The notes beneath the pieces are model-generated. The model saw only the letters and a program-made list of their open reading frames with translations. It was not told the DNA's origin and searched no databases. Source: Prorocentrum cordatum (taxonomy: Eukaryota > Sar > Dinophyceae > Prorocentrales > Prorocentraceae). From it: 64,000 bases of DNA. Where the stretch lies: contig CAUYUJ010018053.1 in NCBI GenBank assembly GCA_963575745.1, positions 109,501 to 173,500 on the forward strand, read 5' to 3'. Made by a program: the position numbers and the translations under genes. Below are positions 9,241 to 20,567 of this stretch, one piece after another (positions within the stretch are counted from its first letter, which is position 1; each line of letters opens with the position of its first letter).

Positions 9241-10794
9241 AGGTCAACGTTGCCCGCGAGACATGCCGGGCGCCTGTTCTGCCAGGCCGCGGACATCAAT
9301 CCAACTAGGCTGCAGGTTCAGTGGGAACATGGGTCCCCGAGGGCTCGCCAACAACAGCAGAGAGTTTTGTAGAATAAGGAAGCTTGGAGTTATGTGATAC
9401 AGAAACTAGGGCAGCAGAGACTAGCGCTGCGGTACGACATCGACGACCTGAGATCAGCTTTGGTTGCATATGTGGCTTTTGGAATCAGCGCGTCGGGGGT
9501 GGAGCAGAAGTTTAGCCTGGTCGCGCCCAAGTTTAACTGTCGCCAACTTTCCTCAGGCGCGTGCAGCGAGGACATGTTTCTCAATATCGCTCTGGACTTG
9601 CCCAATCGTGACCTCAACAAAGTCATTGACAGTGCCTGGCGGATTTGGTTTGAGACCTGCGGGCGTCCTGTAGTGAGGAAGTTTCCGCGCATCGACAAAG
9701 GGGTTAAGAGACCACGAACAGTGATGAAGGAAGGCGAAGCCGGATTCATTCGTCAGCGCCGCAAGGCTGCGAGGCTCGCTGTTTCGGATGCAGTGGCTGG
9801 CGATTCGACCAGGGGGGTCGGACCAGGCTCGAACTGGGGTGCCACGCACCAGAAGGAGCTCGACTTCTTGAAGAACAAGCGTAATACCAAACGATGCATT
9901 GCATACTCGGAGAACGTCCTTCTACCACAGGAAATGACGCATAATGTTTGCGAAGGCGCAGCCGCCAAACACAAGGAGAACCTTGTTGATCAATTGGCCA
10001 GGTCGCGTAAGACCGAGCGCGTGCGATTGGCCGCGCTGAGCACGCCAACGGCCAAGCTCCTAGAAGCTATCAGGGGGAAGCATGTTTTCGTGGATATACC
10101 TTGCAGGTCGCCAGGGGTGGCGGCCGCACTCATCACGCATCGCCTGAAATCAGTGCGGATGCACGAGGCCGAAGTGTATGTTGTACAGACCAGGGCGCGC
10201 TGGCCCGTTCATTACCGCTGCATCGGCGTTCAAAGGGGGATGTGAAGTTACCCCCGGGCTTTTAATTTCAGGCCGTTTTGGCGCTGGGGTCAAAATGCTG
10301 CCAACGTACCATTTGAAGAAAGTAGCGTTTTTGAGCGCCGAGTTCAGAGACACGCAACGTACGTTCTGCGAGTTTGTACAGAACTTAGTCAGGCACACCC
10401 CAGGCTGCAAATGGAGGCTTGGCGGGTTTAACTGGCCAGCTTTGAAGAAGGCGCACGCGCCCGGCAACCTCTTCGCACTAGTCTCGCCGCCAGAGGTGGC
10501 GCAACCCGCCTTTCATAACCATCGGAACACATTCGCGGTCGATTCGTTCTTGTCGAGAGTCAGGTGTGTTTGCATGTCCAGTTCTGCATCGGGCTTGCGG
10601 TGGTGCTGTGGGAAAAATGCTTGGGCATCAGTGCCAATCGGTATGAGGTCGAGTGGGTCAGACTGCGAGTTATGAACTTGAGTGTGTCTGAATGAATATG
10701 AGTGAGTGTGCGTCGTCACGTTCCGTGGCCATCTTGTGTTCAAGGCTGCCAATGTATCATCATTCATTGGCGGATTGTCCAGCCCCACACGAAA

Positions 10795-11435
10795 ATGCAA
10801 GACGCAATGTCGGTTTTCCTCAGTGGCCTTTCGGACGATTACGTTGACCTCGACCAAGACGGCGTCATCCATGCGATTCGTTGCGAAGCAAGTGCGAAGA
10901 TGCGCACATGGGCGGAGGCGGCGCACATCCTGATTGACGACGACACGTTCCAGCATCACGTGCGCGAGGATTCAGCGACCTGACCCTGATCGCAGCCCAG
11001 TGTCTGGGCGCTGGCGGCCGCAGCGACATGCTGATCATGCTGGCCGAGAAGATCGAGCGCACCCAGCAGATGCGGTGGGCGGCCGAATGGGAATTTACCA
11101 TTGGGCTCAAGAAGGAGATGAACACATGGGACGAACTCCACGGTAAGCGCCAGGGCGAGTTCAGCGAGAAGTTCGACCAGGGCGAGTTCCGCAGGGCGGC
11201 GAACGCCTTCGGCTTCGCGGTGGCAGCTGGCGCCGACTGGGTCGCCACGTCTGCCGCAGCCTACCCGCCCATTGAGGACCGCAGCCGTTCGCCGCCGAGC
11301 CGTGCGCGTACGCGCGATGAGGGGCTCGATTTTTCTGACACGTTGGATCCGACGCCGCTTTCGGACGATGACACGCAGAAGACGTTGCCATTGAGGGGCC
11401 CCCGGGAGTCCGACGAGGATTCAGATAAGAATTAG
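10795..11435 (+). pseudogene. Unknown protein with one frameshift
   Basis: Met-Gln-Asp-Ala-Met-Ser at 10795 opens a frame with helix-prone, acidic sequence (FLSGLSDDYVDLDQDG, then RTWAEAAHILIDDD). A one-base shift between about 10965 and 10981 moves it into the frame DLTLIAAQCLGAGGRSD, followed by LAEKIERTQQMRW and EFSEKFDQGEFRRAANAFGFAVAAGA. It ends at TAG 11435 after a Ser/Arg/Asp-rich low-complexity tail. Composition on both sides of the shift is coding-like and the joined protein would be about 213 residues. I do not recognise the family. The tail motif (SDDD, SDEDSDKN) suggests a soluble, possibly nuclear protein (weak inference). The 3'-flank motif lies 30 bases downstream. Confidence 0.45.
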
Positions 11436-11444
11436 TGCTTCGCC

Positions 11445-12260
11445 GTGGGATCGCGGGATTTCTGTGGCAGCTTCGGCCGCGGCTCTCTGGAGCGCAAAGG
11501 AAAAAGCATAATTCCTCCTCCTCGTCCTCATCCTCCGCATCCCCCATCCCTTCTACGCCCTCCTTTTCAACCGCCATCTCCTCCCTCCACGACGCGTGCG
11601 CGCTCCGCCAGTCCTCTGACAGTTGAGCGACAACCGACTTGGTTTGGGGGGGGCCCCCCCCCGCGGCTCCGAGACGGCCCCTGCGATAACCCGAAGCATC
11701 GCCATCAGCATTCAAACATTCATCGCGGCCCCAATGGTTGGCCCAATCATGATCTACACGCTCCTCATTGTCATTGCGTCGTCATTCGCCCGCCCGTTCC
11801 AGCTCAGGTTTGCCCGGGCCCAACGATTGCCGCCGCGACCAACCGCGTGGCGGCAGACGACGGCGGCGCCAGCATCATCTACACCTTGGCAATGGCCATC
11901 CTCGCCGGCGGCGCAGTCTAGAGCGCGATTGCGACATGGGTCTGGGAGCGGCGGCGCCCCAAACGTCCGACGCCGACTGGCGCCGCGACCATCCACGTGG
12001 CGGTGCCGGCGCCGACCGCCGCCATCCACATGGCGGTGCCGCCGCCGACAGCGACGCCGACGCCAACGGCGCCGACCGACGCCACGGTGCCAACGCCGAC
12101 GCCAACGGCGCCGACGCAGATGCCGATGACGCGAATGGTATCTACGCAGAGCCAAACCACTTACAAATGGTGTTGGAGTGAGCCTAGGTTCATGCCGCTC
12201 CCGGAGAACTCTCACGGCGTAGGGCTGATCGACCCTTTTTGGAATCCGCGCCGTGGCTGA
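11445..12260 (+). pseudogene. Unknown Pro-Thr-rich, possibly membrane protein with in-frame TAG
   Basis: One frame runs from 11445 to TGA 12260 with a single TAG at 11919-11921. Just before the TAG is a hydrophobic helix-like stretch (SIIYTLAMAILAGGAV). Just after it come SAIATWVWERRRPKR and then a Pro/Thr/Ala-rich GCCGAC-repeat region (about 11990-12120) ending with TYKWCWSEPRF. The hydrophobic segment followed by Arg/Lys looks like a transmembrane helix with a cytosolic positive flank, split by the TAG. Another frame at about 11690-11800 also reads as hydrophobic (IMIYTLLIVIASS), so a frameshift is likely upstream and the true N-terminus is uncertain. Family not recognised. Confidence 0.35.
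11465..11479 (+). promoter_or_regulatory. 3'-flank motif TGGCAGCTTCGGCCG
   Basis: Variant of the motif at 5837, 30 bases after the TAG at 11433-11435. Confidence 0.3.
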
Positions 12261-12305
12261 CCCAGGACACGGCGGAATTTGCACGTGCGTGGGAAATTAA
12301 CGCAT

Positions 12306-12320
12306 CGGCTGCTTCGGCCG
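12306..12320 (+). promoter_or_regulatory. 3'-flank motif CGGCTGCTTCGGCCG
   Basis: It lies 45 bases after the TGA at 12258-12260 and is identical to the copy at 14349. Confidence 0.35.
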
Positions 12321-12424
12321 TAGCACTGAAATTATCCCGGCAAAGCAACCTAACCGCGATGTGTAGAAGCATAGCTGGAAACATTGCCTGTGGTATTCAT
12401 GTCAGAGCGCTGTTGTAGAATTCT

Positions 12425-12576
12425 GGTGTTCTCGCAGTCGCATTCGGATTCGCAGTGGCAGTCGCAGTGGCAACATCAGCGGCACTCGCAGTGGCACTGC
12501 CAGTAGTTGCAGTAGCATTAGCTACACGAGCAGCAGCAACAGCAGCAGCAGCAGTAATAGTAACAGTAGTAGTAGC

Positions 12577-12613
<37 letters not shown>

Positions 12614-12650
12614 ATGGTAGTAGTGGTAACCGTGAAGTAGTAGTTGTAGT
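12425..12650. repeat. GCAGTG hexamer and AGT trinucleotide microsatellites
   Basis: CGCAGTGGCA-type hexamers at 12425-12510 are followed by GCAGCA and then (AGT)n around 12550-12615. The Val/Ala and Thr-rich frames are composition artefacts. Confidence 0.9.
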
Positions 12651-12796
12651 GTGTGGAGTGAACGAGTAGGAGTAATGGGAGCAGTGGTAGTAGCAGTAGA
12701 AACACTGCTTTCAATAACGGTATCTCCAACGATAACTGTAGCCAAGAAGGCTACGGGGACGATGATGATGATGAAGATGATGAGTCTTGGAAGTCT

Positions 12797-13110
12797 GGGA
12801 AGTGGAAGAGCACGAAGTGGCGTACAGTTGGCTTCGGGCATTCAAAATGTGGCCCGGGAATGGTGTTATGGGAAGTCCAAGAGCACGAAGTGGCCTACAG
12901 TTGGCTCCGGGCATTCAAAATGTGGCCTGGGAATGGAGTTCTGGGAAGTCGAAGAGCACGAAGTGGCCTGCAGTTGGCTCCGGGCATTCAAAATGTGGCC
13001 CAGGAGTGGAGTTCTGGGAAGTCCAAGAGCACGCACAGTTGGTTCTGGGCATTGAAAATGTGGCCTGGGAGTAGAGTTCTGGGAGGTCGGAGAGCACGAA
13101 GTGTGTGACT
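12797..13110 (+). repeat. 73-bp tandem repeat, about 4.4 units
   Basis: Units begin GGGAAGT(C/G)(C/G)AAGAGCACGAAG at 12797, 12870, 12943 and 13016 (73-bp spacing). A fifth at 13081 follows an 8-bp deletion. The shared core includes GGCATTCAAAATGTGGCC. Confidence 0.9.
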
Positions 13111-13439
13111 GTTTGATTAAAGCGAGCCCAGCCCTCGCCTGTCCGGCTCCCGCCCAGACCCCCCTGGGGAGTCATCAAATGCTCTCTTTTGACTCCATTA
13201 GAAACCTATTAGTCTTCGCTGTTAGGTAAAAAAACATCGCCATCGCAACCTCCATCTTCGCTCTCTCGTTCCTCCGTCTCGACTTCCCATTCCATCATGC
13301 GTCCTTCTGCCCCTCCCATCCCTCCCCTGCGATGCGAGATATCATTGGTGGTCCACTCCCCTTCCTCCTGCCCCCCCCCCCCTCCTCCTCAGTGAGATGC
13401 TTCGCCGAGGCTCGAAAATATAAGTTCAGCACGGATGCC

Positions 13440-13570
13440 CCAGAAGGACCCATGTTATATGTTCAGCCATGATAGGCTCCGCATGGAGGCCCGAAAATGA
13501 CCCATTATAGGTTCAGCAAGGAGGCCCAAACATTACCCATTATGGGTTCAGCTTGAAAGGGCCCTCCTCC
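13440..13570 (+). repeat. Degenerate ~38-bp repeat with CCCATTATGGGTTCAGC
   Basis: About three imperfect units share GGAGGCCC(G/A)AAAATGACCC and CCATTAT(A/G)GGTTCAGC. No gene is seen at 13110-13740 apart from these units and a 3'-flank-like motif at 13657. Confidence 0.7.
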
Positions 13571-13656
13571 TCATGCTTTGAATGGGTCCTCCTCATCAGC
13601 AAGACCCCCTGCTCCAACGCGCCCCGGGCCGCCCCCGCTCGGGCGTGGGCGGGCCA

Positions 13657-13672
13657 TTGGCTGCTTCGGCCA
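13657..13672 (+). promoter_or_regulatory. Motif TTGGCTGCTTCGGCCA
   Basis: Same core as the 3'-flank motifs, but about 75 bases upstream of the frame starting at 13748 and with no gene clearly ending before it. It has near mirror symmetry to the minus-strand copy at 14751-14766. Confidence 0.3.
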
Positions 13673-13747
13673 CGCCGCTCTCATCCTCCCCCCCCCCCTC
13701 CGTAGCCAGTTTCTGGCTGAATTTGAACGGGCTCCACTCGTTTCTAC

Positions 13748-14335
13748 ATGACGCCAATGAACGGGCCGCCCCATGACTGGGGCATCGTGCGCGGCGCAAA
13801 TGGCGTTCGATACCGCGTGGTCGGGCCCCGCGGCGGGCCCTGCACCTCCCGCCCGATATTGGCGCCGAGGGAGCCGGGTGGCCCGACGCCTTCCGACGAG
13901 GCCGCGGCTCAAACCATGAAGATCCACCGGGAAGTCGACGAGGCGCATGCGGTGGCGAAGGACACGGTCAGCCACATGAGCGTGATTGGTGCCATGGCCA
14001 AGGTGATGGGGCAGATGTTGACTGCCCACCGGAAGACGCTCTTCATTACCAAGAATGTCTTGTTTGGGTATGGCGATCTGCGTTATGCTGCTCCGCTCCG
14101 CATTTTGCCGCCCTCGGCTTATCGGTTGCGGGCCAGGCTGATCAGGGGGCTAGCTGCCCAAATGGACCACATCACGGCGATGTTGATCTAGCTCAAGCTT
14201 CTTCAGAGGATTGCGGAAGATCCCGATGGCGCCGCAGATTCTGCGTTGGGCCCGTGGGTCGACGATGCCGACGCCGACGCCGACGCCCACGGCGCCTCTG
14301 AGGCGGAGCCCGCCGCGGCGCCAGGCAGTAGCTGA
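13748..14335 (+). pseudogene. Unknown protein with one in-frame TAG
   Basis: The frame starts Met-Thr-Pro-Met-Asn and runs through helix-prone sequence (EVDEAHAVAKDTVSHMSVIGAM, then QMLTAHRKTLFITKNVLFGYGDLRY) to TAG 14189-14191. The same frame continues LKLLQRIAEDPDGAADS, an acidic DADADADAHGASEAEP tail and TGA 14333-14335. Replacing the TAG with any residue gives about 195 amino acids that end naturally in an Asp/Ala/Glu tail. A CAG-to-TAG change would be a single transition. I do not recognise the family. The GCCGAC repeat in the tail also occurs at about 12000-12120. Confidence 0.45.
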
Positions 14336-14348
14336 CTGCGCCGCTAAT

Positions 14349-14363
14349 CGGCTGCTTCGGCCG
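14349..14363 (+). promoter_or_regulatory. 3'-flank motif CGGCTGCTTCGGCCG
   Basis: It lies 13 bases after the TGA at 14333-14335 and is identical to the copy at 12306. Confidence 0.35.
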
Positions 14364-14710
14364 AGATGGGTTTGGAAAAATATGTATCCTCCTCCACTTC
14401 CCTCCTCCTCCTCCTCTCAATCCTGCTTTCCTTCCTCCAGCCTCCGCTTCATCGTTTTGACAAGGAACGTGTCACGCAGTCCTCGAAACGTCACGCGGCG
14501 GCTGGGCTATGATCGCTCTCGCTGCCCAGTCCGCCAGCTGCGTGCGCAATGCCATCCGAGGGCCTCGGGCAAACGCTCTTGAGCCCCCTACCCTCTCCGC
14601 TGTCGTTGGGGGCCAATGAGGCATCCATTCGAAGCAGAGAACACAATCGCGCACAAGTTTCTGACGCACGTGGAAGTGAAACAAACGACCCGCCCCGCAG
14701 TACGTGATAA

Positions 14711-15088
14711 TTAAACCCACTGATCACTGCGGCAGGCGGGCGCGCGGGCATGGCCGAAACAGCCAATGGAATCGTGCGATGCGGCAACCCTTTCCCCCCT
14801 CCCCGTGAACCTTCCCCACCACGTTTGCACCCCTTTGTTTTGCTTGTTCCAATCGCTGCAGTAGGCGCGCACCATCTTTACGAACACGTTTGTGTCGATC
14901 TTCGGGTCGAAATCCAAACGAAAATAGACTCTTGCCAACTTCACCCATTGCCCCCCGTTGTACGCAGTACGGTCCCATTGTGCAAACCTAAGGCGTTCGG
15001 GGGGTGTTAGGTCCCCCTGAGGGATCCCATTATCAAATGTATAACGGGCCCATGATGGCACCCGGGGGGGAGGAAGTTCCTCCTCCAT
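14711..15088 (-). CDS. Unknown protein fragment
   Basis: Minus-strand frame from Met at 15088 to TAA at 14711-14713, about 125 residues. It reads with coding-like composition: acidic start (MEEELPPPRVPSWARYTFDNG), then LTPPERLRFAQWDRTAYNGG, VYFRLDFDPKIDTNVFVKM and YCSDWNKQNKGVQTWWGRF. The last ~18 codons overlap a minus-strand copy of the GGCTGTTTCGGCC motif (14751-14766), so the true end may be earlier. It may be one exon. No family recognised. Confidence 0.4.
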   Translation of the reverse strand: MEEELPPPRVPSWARYTFDNGIPQGDLTPPERLRFAQWDRTAYNGGQWVKLARVYFRLDFDPKIDTNVFVKMVRAYCSDWNKQNKGVQTWWGRFTGRGERVAASHDSIGCFGHARAPACRSDQWV

Positions 15089-16105
15089 GACGACTTGAAC
15101 CTGAATGCTATGATACATTGTGAGATGATATGCAATGCTACTGCGTATCGCGCATGCGTGTGCTCGGGCACGCGCTTGGGGGGGGGGGGCAATGCAATCG
15201 CCCGGGGCCTCGAAAAGGACCCCTCGGGCGACGCGCGTGCATTGCAGGCTTGCGGTGTCGATGCGGCGTCGCACTTGGAAGCGTAGTGCACTCGACGCTG
15301 CATTATCGCCATCATCCCCACGTTAATGAATGATGCTTTGATATGGGAAGTAGAGAAGGATGGGGAAGGGAACGTGATGAGGAGAGCTCGGTGCCTTTTG
15401 GCGGACATTTAAGTTTGAGGGGGGGTCCCGAACACTTAACTTAATTACCTGCTATCCAAATATAAACAACCACATTTGTTTTTATTTAAAACGATTGCCG
15501 ACCACATCGAAATACCGAAGCTTAAATAATACGTTCAAATCATTGTAAGCCTCTGCCGGACAGGACCCGCTCCCCGCTTTCGGGGGGAGAGAGCGCAGAG
15601 CGCCTCGGGGGGGGCCGCCGCTGTCTCGACTATGGCCCTCCGCTGGAAGGTCCCTCCCCCCCCCCGCCGCTGTCAACCCCGCGCAGAAGGGGGGGGGGGA
15701 GGAGGGAGGGCTCCTTAGAAACACCCCTGCTTAGCAGGCGCGGGCCTCATCTATAGATGTGGGGCCAGCGCCCTCTGAGAAGCAGCTACCTCCTAAGACG
15801 CCCTCCCCCCTCCATCCACCCCCGCGTGCGCGCCGCCAGCACTGGCCGCCCTCCCTGCGCGCCAGGGCGAGCTCGTAGCCCGCATGCCCCGTGTGGGCCT
15901 CGGGCAGGGAGGGCCCCCGCGCTTCGCCCGGCAGGGCGCCGACGGCGCCGAGCTGGGCCTGGTGCCGGGCGCCAGCTACAAGGCCGCCGGCCGCGGGCCG
16001 CGCCGTGGGGTATTTAACCGTGTGCACGTTCGCCCGAGGGTCACAGTCAACTCGCATGGCAAGGATGGGCAATCTGCACGGCTTCCTCCGGGGCCGCAGG
16101 CCACC
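15089..16105. other. No gene seen
   Basis: GC-rich, with several G or C homopolymer runs (15178-15189, 15653-15665) and a GGA-poor leader before the tract at 16106. Open frames on the two strands contradict each other and none has a recognisable motif. Confidence 0.5.
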
Positions 16106-16672
16106 CCAGGAGGAGGAGGAGGAGGAGGAGGAGGAGGGGGAGGAGGAGAGGAGGAAGGAGGAGGAGGAGGGAGGAGGAGGAGGGGAGAGGAGGAGGAGGA
16201 GGAGGAGGAGGAGAGGAGGAGGAGGAGGAGGAGGAGGAGGAGGAGGAGGAGGAGGAGGAGGAGGAGGAGGAAGGAGGAGGCAGGAGGAGGAGGAGGAGGA
16301 GGAGGAGGGGAGGAGGAGGAGAGGAGGAAGGAGGGAGGAGGGAGGAGGAGGAGGGGGAGGAGGAGGAGGAGGAGGAGGAGGAGGAGGAGGAGGAGGAGGA
16401 GGAGGAGGAGGAGGAGGAGGAGGCGGAGGAGGGGAGGGGGAGGGGGGGGAGGGGGAGGGGGAGGGGTGGGAGGGGGGAGGGGGAGGGAGGGGAGGAGGGG
16501 AGGGAGGGGAGGAGGAGGAGGGGAGGAGGGAGAGGAGGAGAGGAGGAGGAGGTCGAGGAGGAGGAGCAGGAGCAGGAGCAGGAGGAGCAGGAGGAGGAAA
16601 AGGAGGAGGAGGAGGAGGAGGAGGAAGGAGGAGGAGGAGGAGGAGGACGAGCAGGAGGAGGCAGGAGGAGGG
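16106..16672. repeat. GGA microsatellite, ~570 bp
   Basis: Nearly continuous (GGA)n with G-rich interruptions (GGGGAGGGGG near 16435-16500). The very long frames through it and through the downstream ACAT tract are artefacts. Confidence 0.97.
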
Positions 16673-17267
16673 TCAAGGTTCGAGGTCTGCGGGCGCTCTC
16701 CTCGAAGTTCTCGGCGGGGGCTCCCCGCCTCGGGGTGCCTTCAGCGGCTGCGCCTCGTCGAGAGCGTCCCGGGGGCGCCCAAGGCGTGCCAGGCAGTTGA
16801 CGGAGAGCCGACGCAGGGCCCGAAGCCAGGGGGGCAAGGATAGGGGCACGGGCTCAGGGGGGGACGCATCGACCGCCAATCAACAGCTCTTCGCCGACAT
16901 GGGGCCCGATTACCCATGGCCCACCCCGGCCAGGTCGGCGCGCTGGGCGGGCGCCCTGGGCGCGTCTTCTCCCCCTCTTCCCTCCCTCCGATGCCCCCCC
17001 TCTCCGCCACTCCCCGCGTCTTTTGTCGTGCCGCCTCGTCGCCTGTCGCCGCTCTTCTCTCGTTGCCGCGGGGTCCGTGCAGCAGTCCCGCGCGCTGAGA
17101 AGAGAAAGTCCACAACCAAAGCATATACACCGACACCCTCCAGTGGACTTTTCTTGGGCGTCAAAGGGGGGCGGCTGTGTATAGGTCACCCCCAAGAGCC
17201 AGCGACCTTCTACATCGTAGCCCTCCCTGAAGGTACACGCAAAGGTCGTCAGAAGGTGGCCGGATAC
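16673..17267. other. No gene seen
   Basis: Unique GC-rich spacer between the GGA and ACAT tracts. Both strands are open in part, but no motif or coding-like stretch was recognised. Confidence 0.5.
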
Positions 17268-17290
17268 ATACATACATGCATACATACATG

Positions 17291-17335
<45 letters not shown>

Positions 17336-18515
17336 GCATACATACATACATACATACATACACATAGATGTATATATACACTCATATAGACATACATATA
17401 CACATATATGCATGACTGTATCCCTACATACCTACATACATACATACATACATACACACATACCTACATACATGCACACCTGCATGCATACCTACATTCA
17501 TACATGCATACATACATGCATACACATATACATGCGACCATACAAACGTTCGTATATACATTCATACATACATACATGCATGCATGCATACATACTCATA
17601 TCCATAACTGCACACGTAACTACACACATACGTATATGCATACATACATTCACATACACACACCCGTACAGCCATGCATGCGTTTATATACATTTACACA
17701 CACATATACTTGCACACATGTACACACATAGACATACAGCCCTACATACATACATACATACATACATACATACATACATACACACATACATGCGTTCACG
17801 CATGCGTACATACATGCATACGTACGTACGTACGCACACGCATGCATACACATACATGCATGCGTATACCTGTATATCCACATCTAGACATACATGCATA
17901 CATGTACATATACATACACACACGTGCATATATACATACATGCACACACATACCTACATACATACAGGCATACGTGCATACATGCTTGCATGTATGCATG
18001 CATGCATGCATCCATACACACCTATACGTCCGTTTATATTCATATCTACATACATCCACAATTACACATCGTTTTATATACACAAAACTACAAACAAACA
18101 TACATACATACATACATGCATACATGATTACATACATCCATACGTACATATACACATACATACATACATACATACATACACACATACATACATACCTACC
18201 TACATACATACATACATACATACATACGTACATACGTACATACATACATTCATACACACATGCACACATACATACATACATACATACATACATACATACA
18301 AGCATACATGCATATATACATACATGCATACACACATGCATACATACATACATACATACATACATACATACATACATACACATGCATGCATGCATGCATG
18401 CATGCATACGTACAAGCATACGTACATTCATACACACATACATACAACCATACATACACACAGACGTACCTGCATGCACATGCACACATGCATATACAAC
18501 ACATATACACACATA
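17268..18515. repeat. (ACAT)n tetranucleotide tract, ~1.25 kb
   Basis: Mostly CATACATACATA, with an AT dinucleotide run at 17297-17330 and interspersed GCATGCATG blocks (17578-17590, 17996-18010, 18381-18410). Because 4 is not a multiple of 3, every frame reads as Thr/Tyr/Ile/His or Cys/Met/Tyr/Val strings; none is a gene. Confidence 0.97.
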
Positions 18516-20439
18516 TCGGCGTGGCGAACAAAGAAAGCGGGGGGACGACCGGCGTCCATCGGGTGCCGCGCGGGGAGCCCGCGCGGATTCATGGGAGAGG
18601 GCGGGCCGTCTGCAGCCGAGTCTCGCTCGGAGGCGCGGCGCGAGGCTCTGGAGGAGAGAGGGGGGGGGGGCAGCGGAGAGGGGCGCAGCGGCCGGGGGGC
18701 AGGGAGGGTGGGAGCCACGACCTCCTTCTCCTCCTCCTCCTCCTCCTCCTCCTCGCCCTCCAGCCACCACCCTCGCGTGCCTCCTGCTCCTCTGCCGCCG
18801 CGTGGTGGGGAGCACAGCATCTGTCATCAGGGGATGCGATCGCCGAAACAGCCCAGGAGACCCCTCTCCCTGGTGTGATCGGACGTCGCCTGGGCGCGAC
18901 ACTTGGCGGCCGCGCTGGACGGAGCGGCCCCGGGCGGCACGGTCCTCGCCGAGTGATGCCAAGCCAAGCCACTCGAGGCGGCCGCTCGGCCGCCAGAGCC
19001 TGGTCTCCAGGACTGGCCTTTTTGTTCACAGAAGAAACCGTAGACACGCTAACGGCGATGCAGGTAATTGCGATGCCAGATTCGGAATATATTGCAGGTG
19101 GGGGTGGTTCGTGGCCAACCCGATTGCAGGAAAGCGTGGTTCGCGGTTTCCTATCACCTGGTCTGCGCGGGCTCGGCGGCGCATCAACCAGATTCCCAAC
19201 ATCGCCTTGAATTAACATCGCCGTCAGCGTGGCACTGGAGGAAGCCGCTTGGGCAGGTCGGTACCTGCCGCCCCCCTCCCCCCCTCCCGCGAGAGGCGGG
19301 GCAGATGGTGGAGTACTTCAGCGCGTCGCAGCAGGCGACCCGCGCCCGCCACCAGGAGGAGGAGGAGGAGGAGGAGGAGGAGGCGAATGCGACAGCAGGA
19401 GCAGGCAGTTCCCCACGTGCTGGAGAATGACCCTCGCCGTGCGCGGGCCTCCCGGGGGCTCTCGTTGGGCCCGGAGGCCGTCGGAGAGCGTTGACTGGAT
19501 GGGAATGGCCTTGGGCGTGTGCTAGACAGCTCTGCGCTGTTCGGTGCCTTCGTCGGGTGAGTTTGCCCAACGACTTTGCGTGTCGGGGCGATTCACTTTG
19601 AGGGTGGAGTCTCTGCCCTCTCTTTGGGAGCCCCTATCGCCCACGGCTGGGCTCGCCTCGGAAGCATCCTGATGAGAAGCACGCGCCCCAGAAGTCCGGA
19701 GAGTGGCGGCAGCGGTGTCGGAGGAGGCCCTGCTGAGGCGGGGGAGCCTCGATCCCCGCCGGAGCAGGAGCCGCTCGAAGTCTGTCCCCAGACCCACAGA
19801 CCCCTCCCGGGGTTCATTCCAGCCCGTGTCTCGAGGCGGCTACTTCGGTAGCATCTCATGGGAGCCTGGTATACCCTCTGAAGTCTGTCTGTGGCGTCGA
19901 TTAGCGTCCAGGAGTCGATGGGATAGCGCCGATGTGGCTTCGATTAGCGTCGATTTAGCATCGGTTTAGAGTCGTTCCAGCTGTGGCGGCGAGAAGCTTC
20001 GGGGCCTCTCCAAGAGGCCGAAGAACGCCAGGGAGGACCGCAGTGGTTTTGATTTTTGTTGTTGTTCTGTCGGTCTTTCTCGATTTTCCCATCTTCGGCG
20101 ACGGCGACGACGCTGGGGGCGGCGATGGCAGCGACGGCGCCCCCCGCGTGTCTCAGCCCCGCGCAGCATGCGGCGTCCGCGCCTGCCTCGGCAGCGGAAG
20201 TCGTCGCCGACGACTCCCCGTGGTGGTCCTCGTCGTGGTGGTGGTCCCCGTCGTGGTGGTCGTCGTCGTGGTTGCGCGCCCATCCCGCGCGCGGGATGGG
20301 CGGGGGGGGGGAAGGGGCGAAGGTGGCAGTGGGGGCAGGGATGACGTCTTTGGAGGTGCTCGATGGGTTTCGTTGTGTGCGTGTGTGTGTATATGATTCT
20401 GATGTGTGCGGGCAGCTGTTGTGCGGTTTGGAATTGGTT
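18516..20439. other. Mostly unique GC-rich DNA with one module exon
   Basis: No complete gene. It holds a short TCC run (about 18722-18755), the VEYFSAS module at 19299-19340, a GGA run (19353-19385) and GTGGTCCTCGTCGTGGTG repeats near 20220-20270. Confidence 0.5.
19299..19340 (+). CDS. VEYFSASQQ module, exon fragment
   Basis: The sequence reads GQMVEYFSASQQA in frame and runs directly into a GGA tract (Glu run). The same module is at 43908 and 55298. Dinoflagellate proteins commonly pair a VEY-S-S segment with a downstream GTYDLDCK segment (recollection), and isolated partners are present at 29315 and 48968. It is likely a relic or single exon of a multi-exon gene. Confidence 0.45.
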
Positions 20440-20567
20440 TCGGAAGGGAAGGGGAGGAGGAGGAGGAGGAGGAGGAGGAGGAGGAGGAGGAGGAGGAGGA
20501 GGAGGAGGAGGAGGAAGAGGGAGGAGGAGGAGGAGGAGGAAGAGGAGGAGGAGGAGGAGGAGGAACG
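20440..20567. repeat. GGA microsatellite
   Basis: Continuous (GGA)n with a few AGA interruptions. Confidence 0.95.

Larger units (their letters stand above)
6396..10639 (+). pseudogene. hAT-like transposase relic, multi-segment
   Basis: Exon 1 (6396-6469, start at Met-Val-Leu-Lys) joins exon 2 at 7419 across the intron 6470-7418. The joined start reads into a Cys/His-rich region (CKICRAAG, then CNLQKHAQCAEH), plausibly a zinc-binding N-terminus. A 1-nt frameshift near 7675 leads into 7671-8924, which contains LKFVLRDSAHASRR. After a gap with stops at 8925-9240, coding resumes and reaches ISASGVEQKFS at about 9484-9520, which resembles the hAT C-terminal dimerisation block. Another frameshift near 10180 leads to a C-terminal piece in a different frame to about 10640. 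In-frame TAG codons lie at 8034-8036 and 9370-9372 with coding-like sequence on both sides. The family assignment rests on the dimerisation-like block and my recollection of similar dinoflagellate repeat proteins. As it stands it cannot make an intact protein without readthrough and frameshifting. Confidence 0.5.

Noticed and set aside
15891-18878. A 995-codon open frame through the GGA and ACAT tracts
   Set aside because: It consists of Gly/Glu and Thr/Tyr/Ile/His strings dictated by microsatellites, and the opposite strand is equally open.
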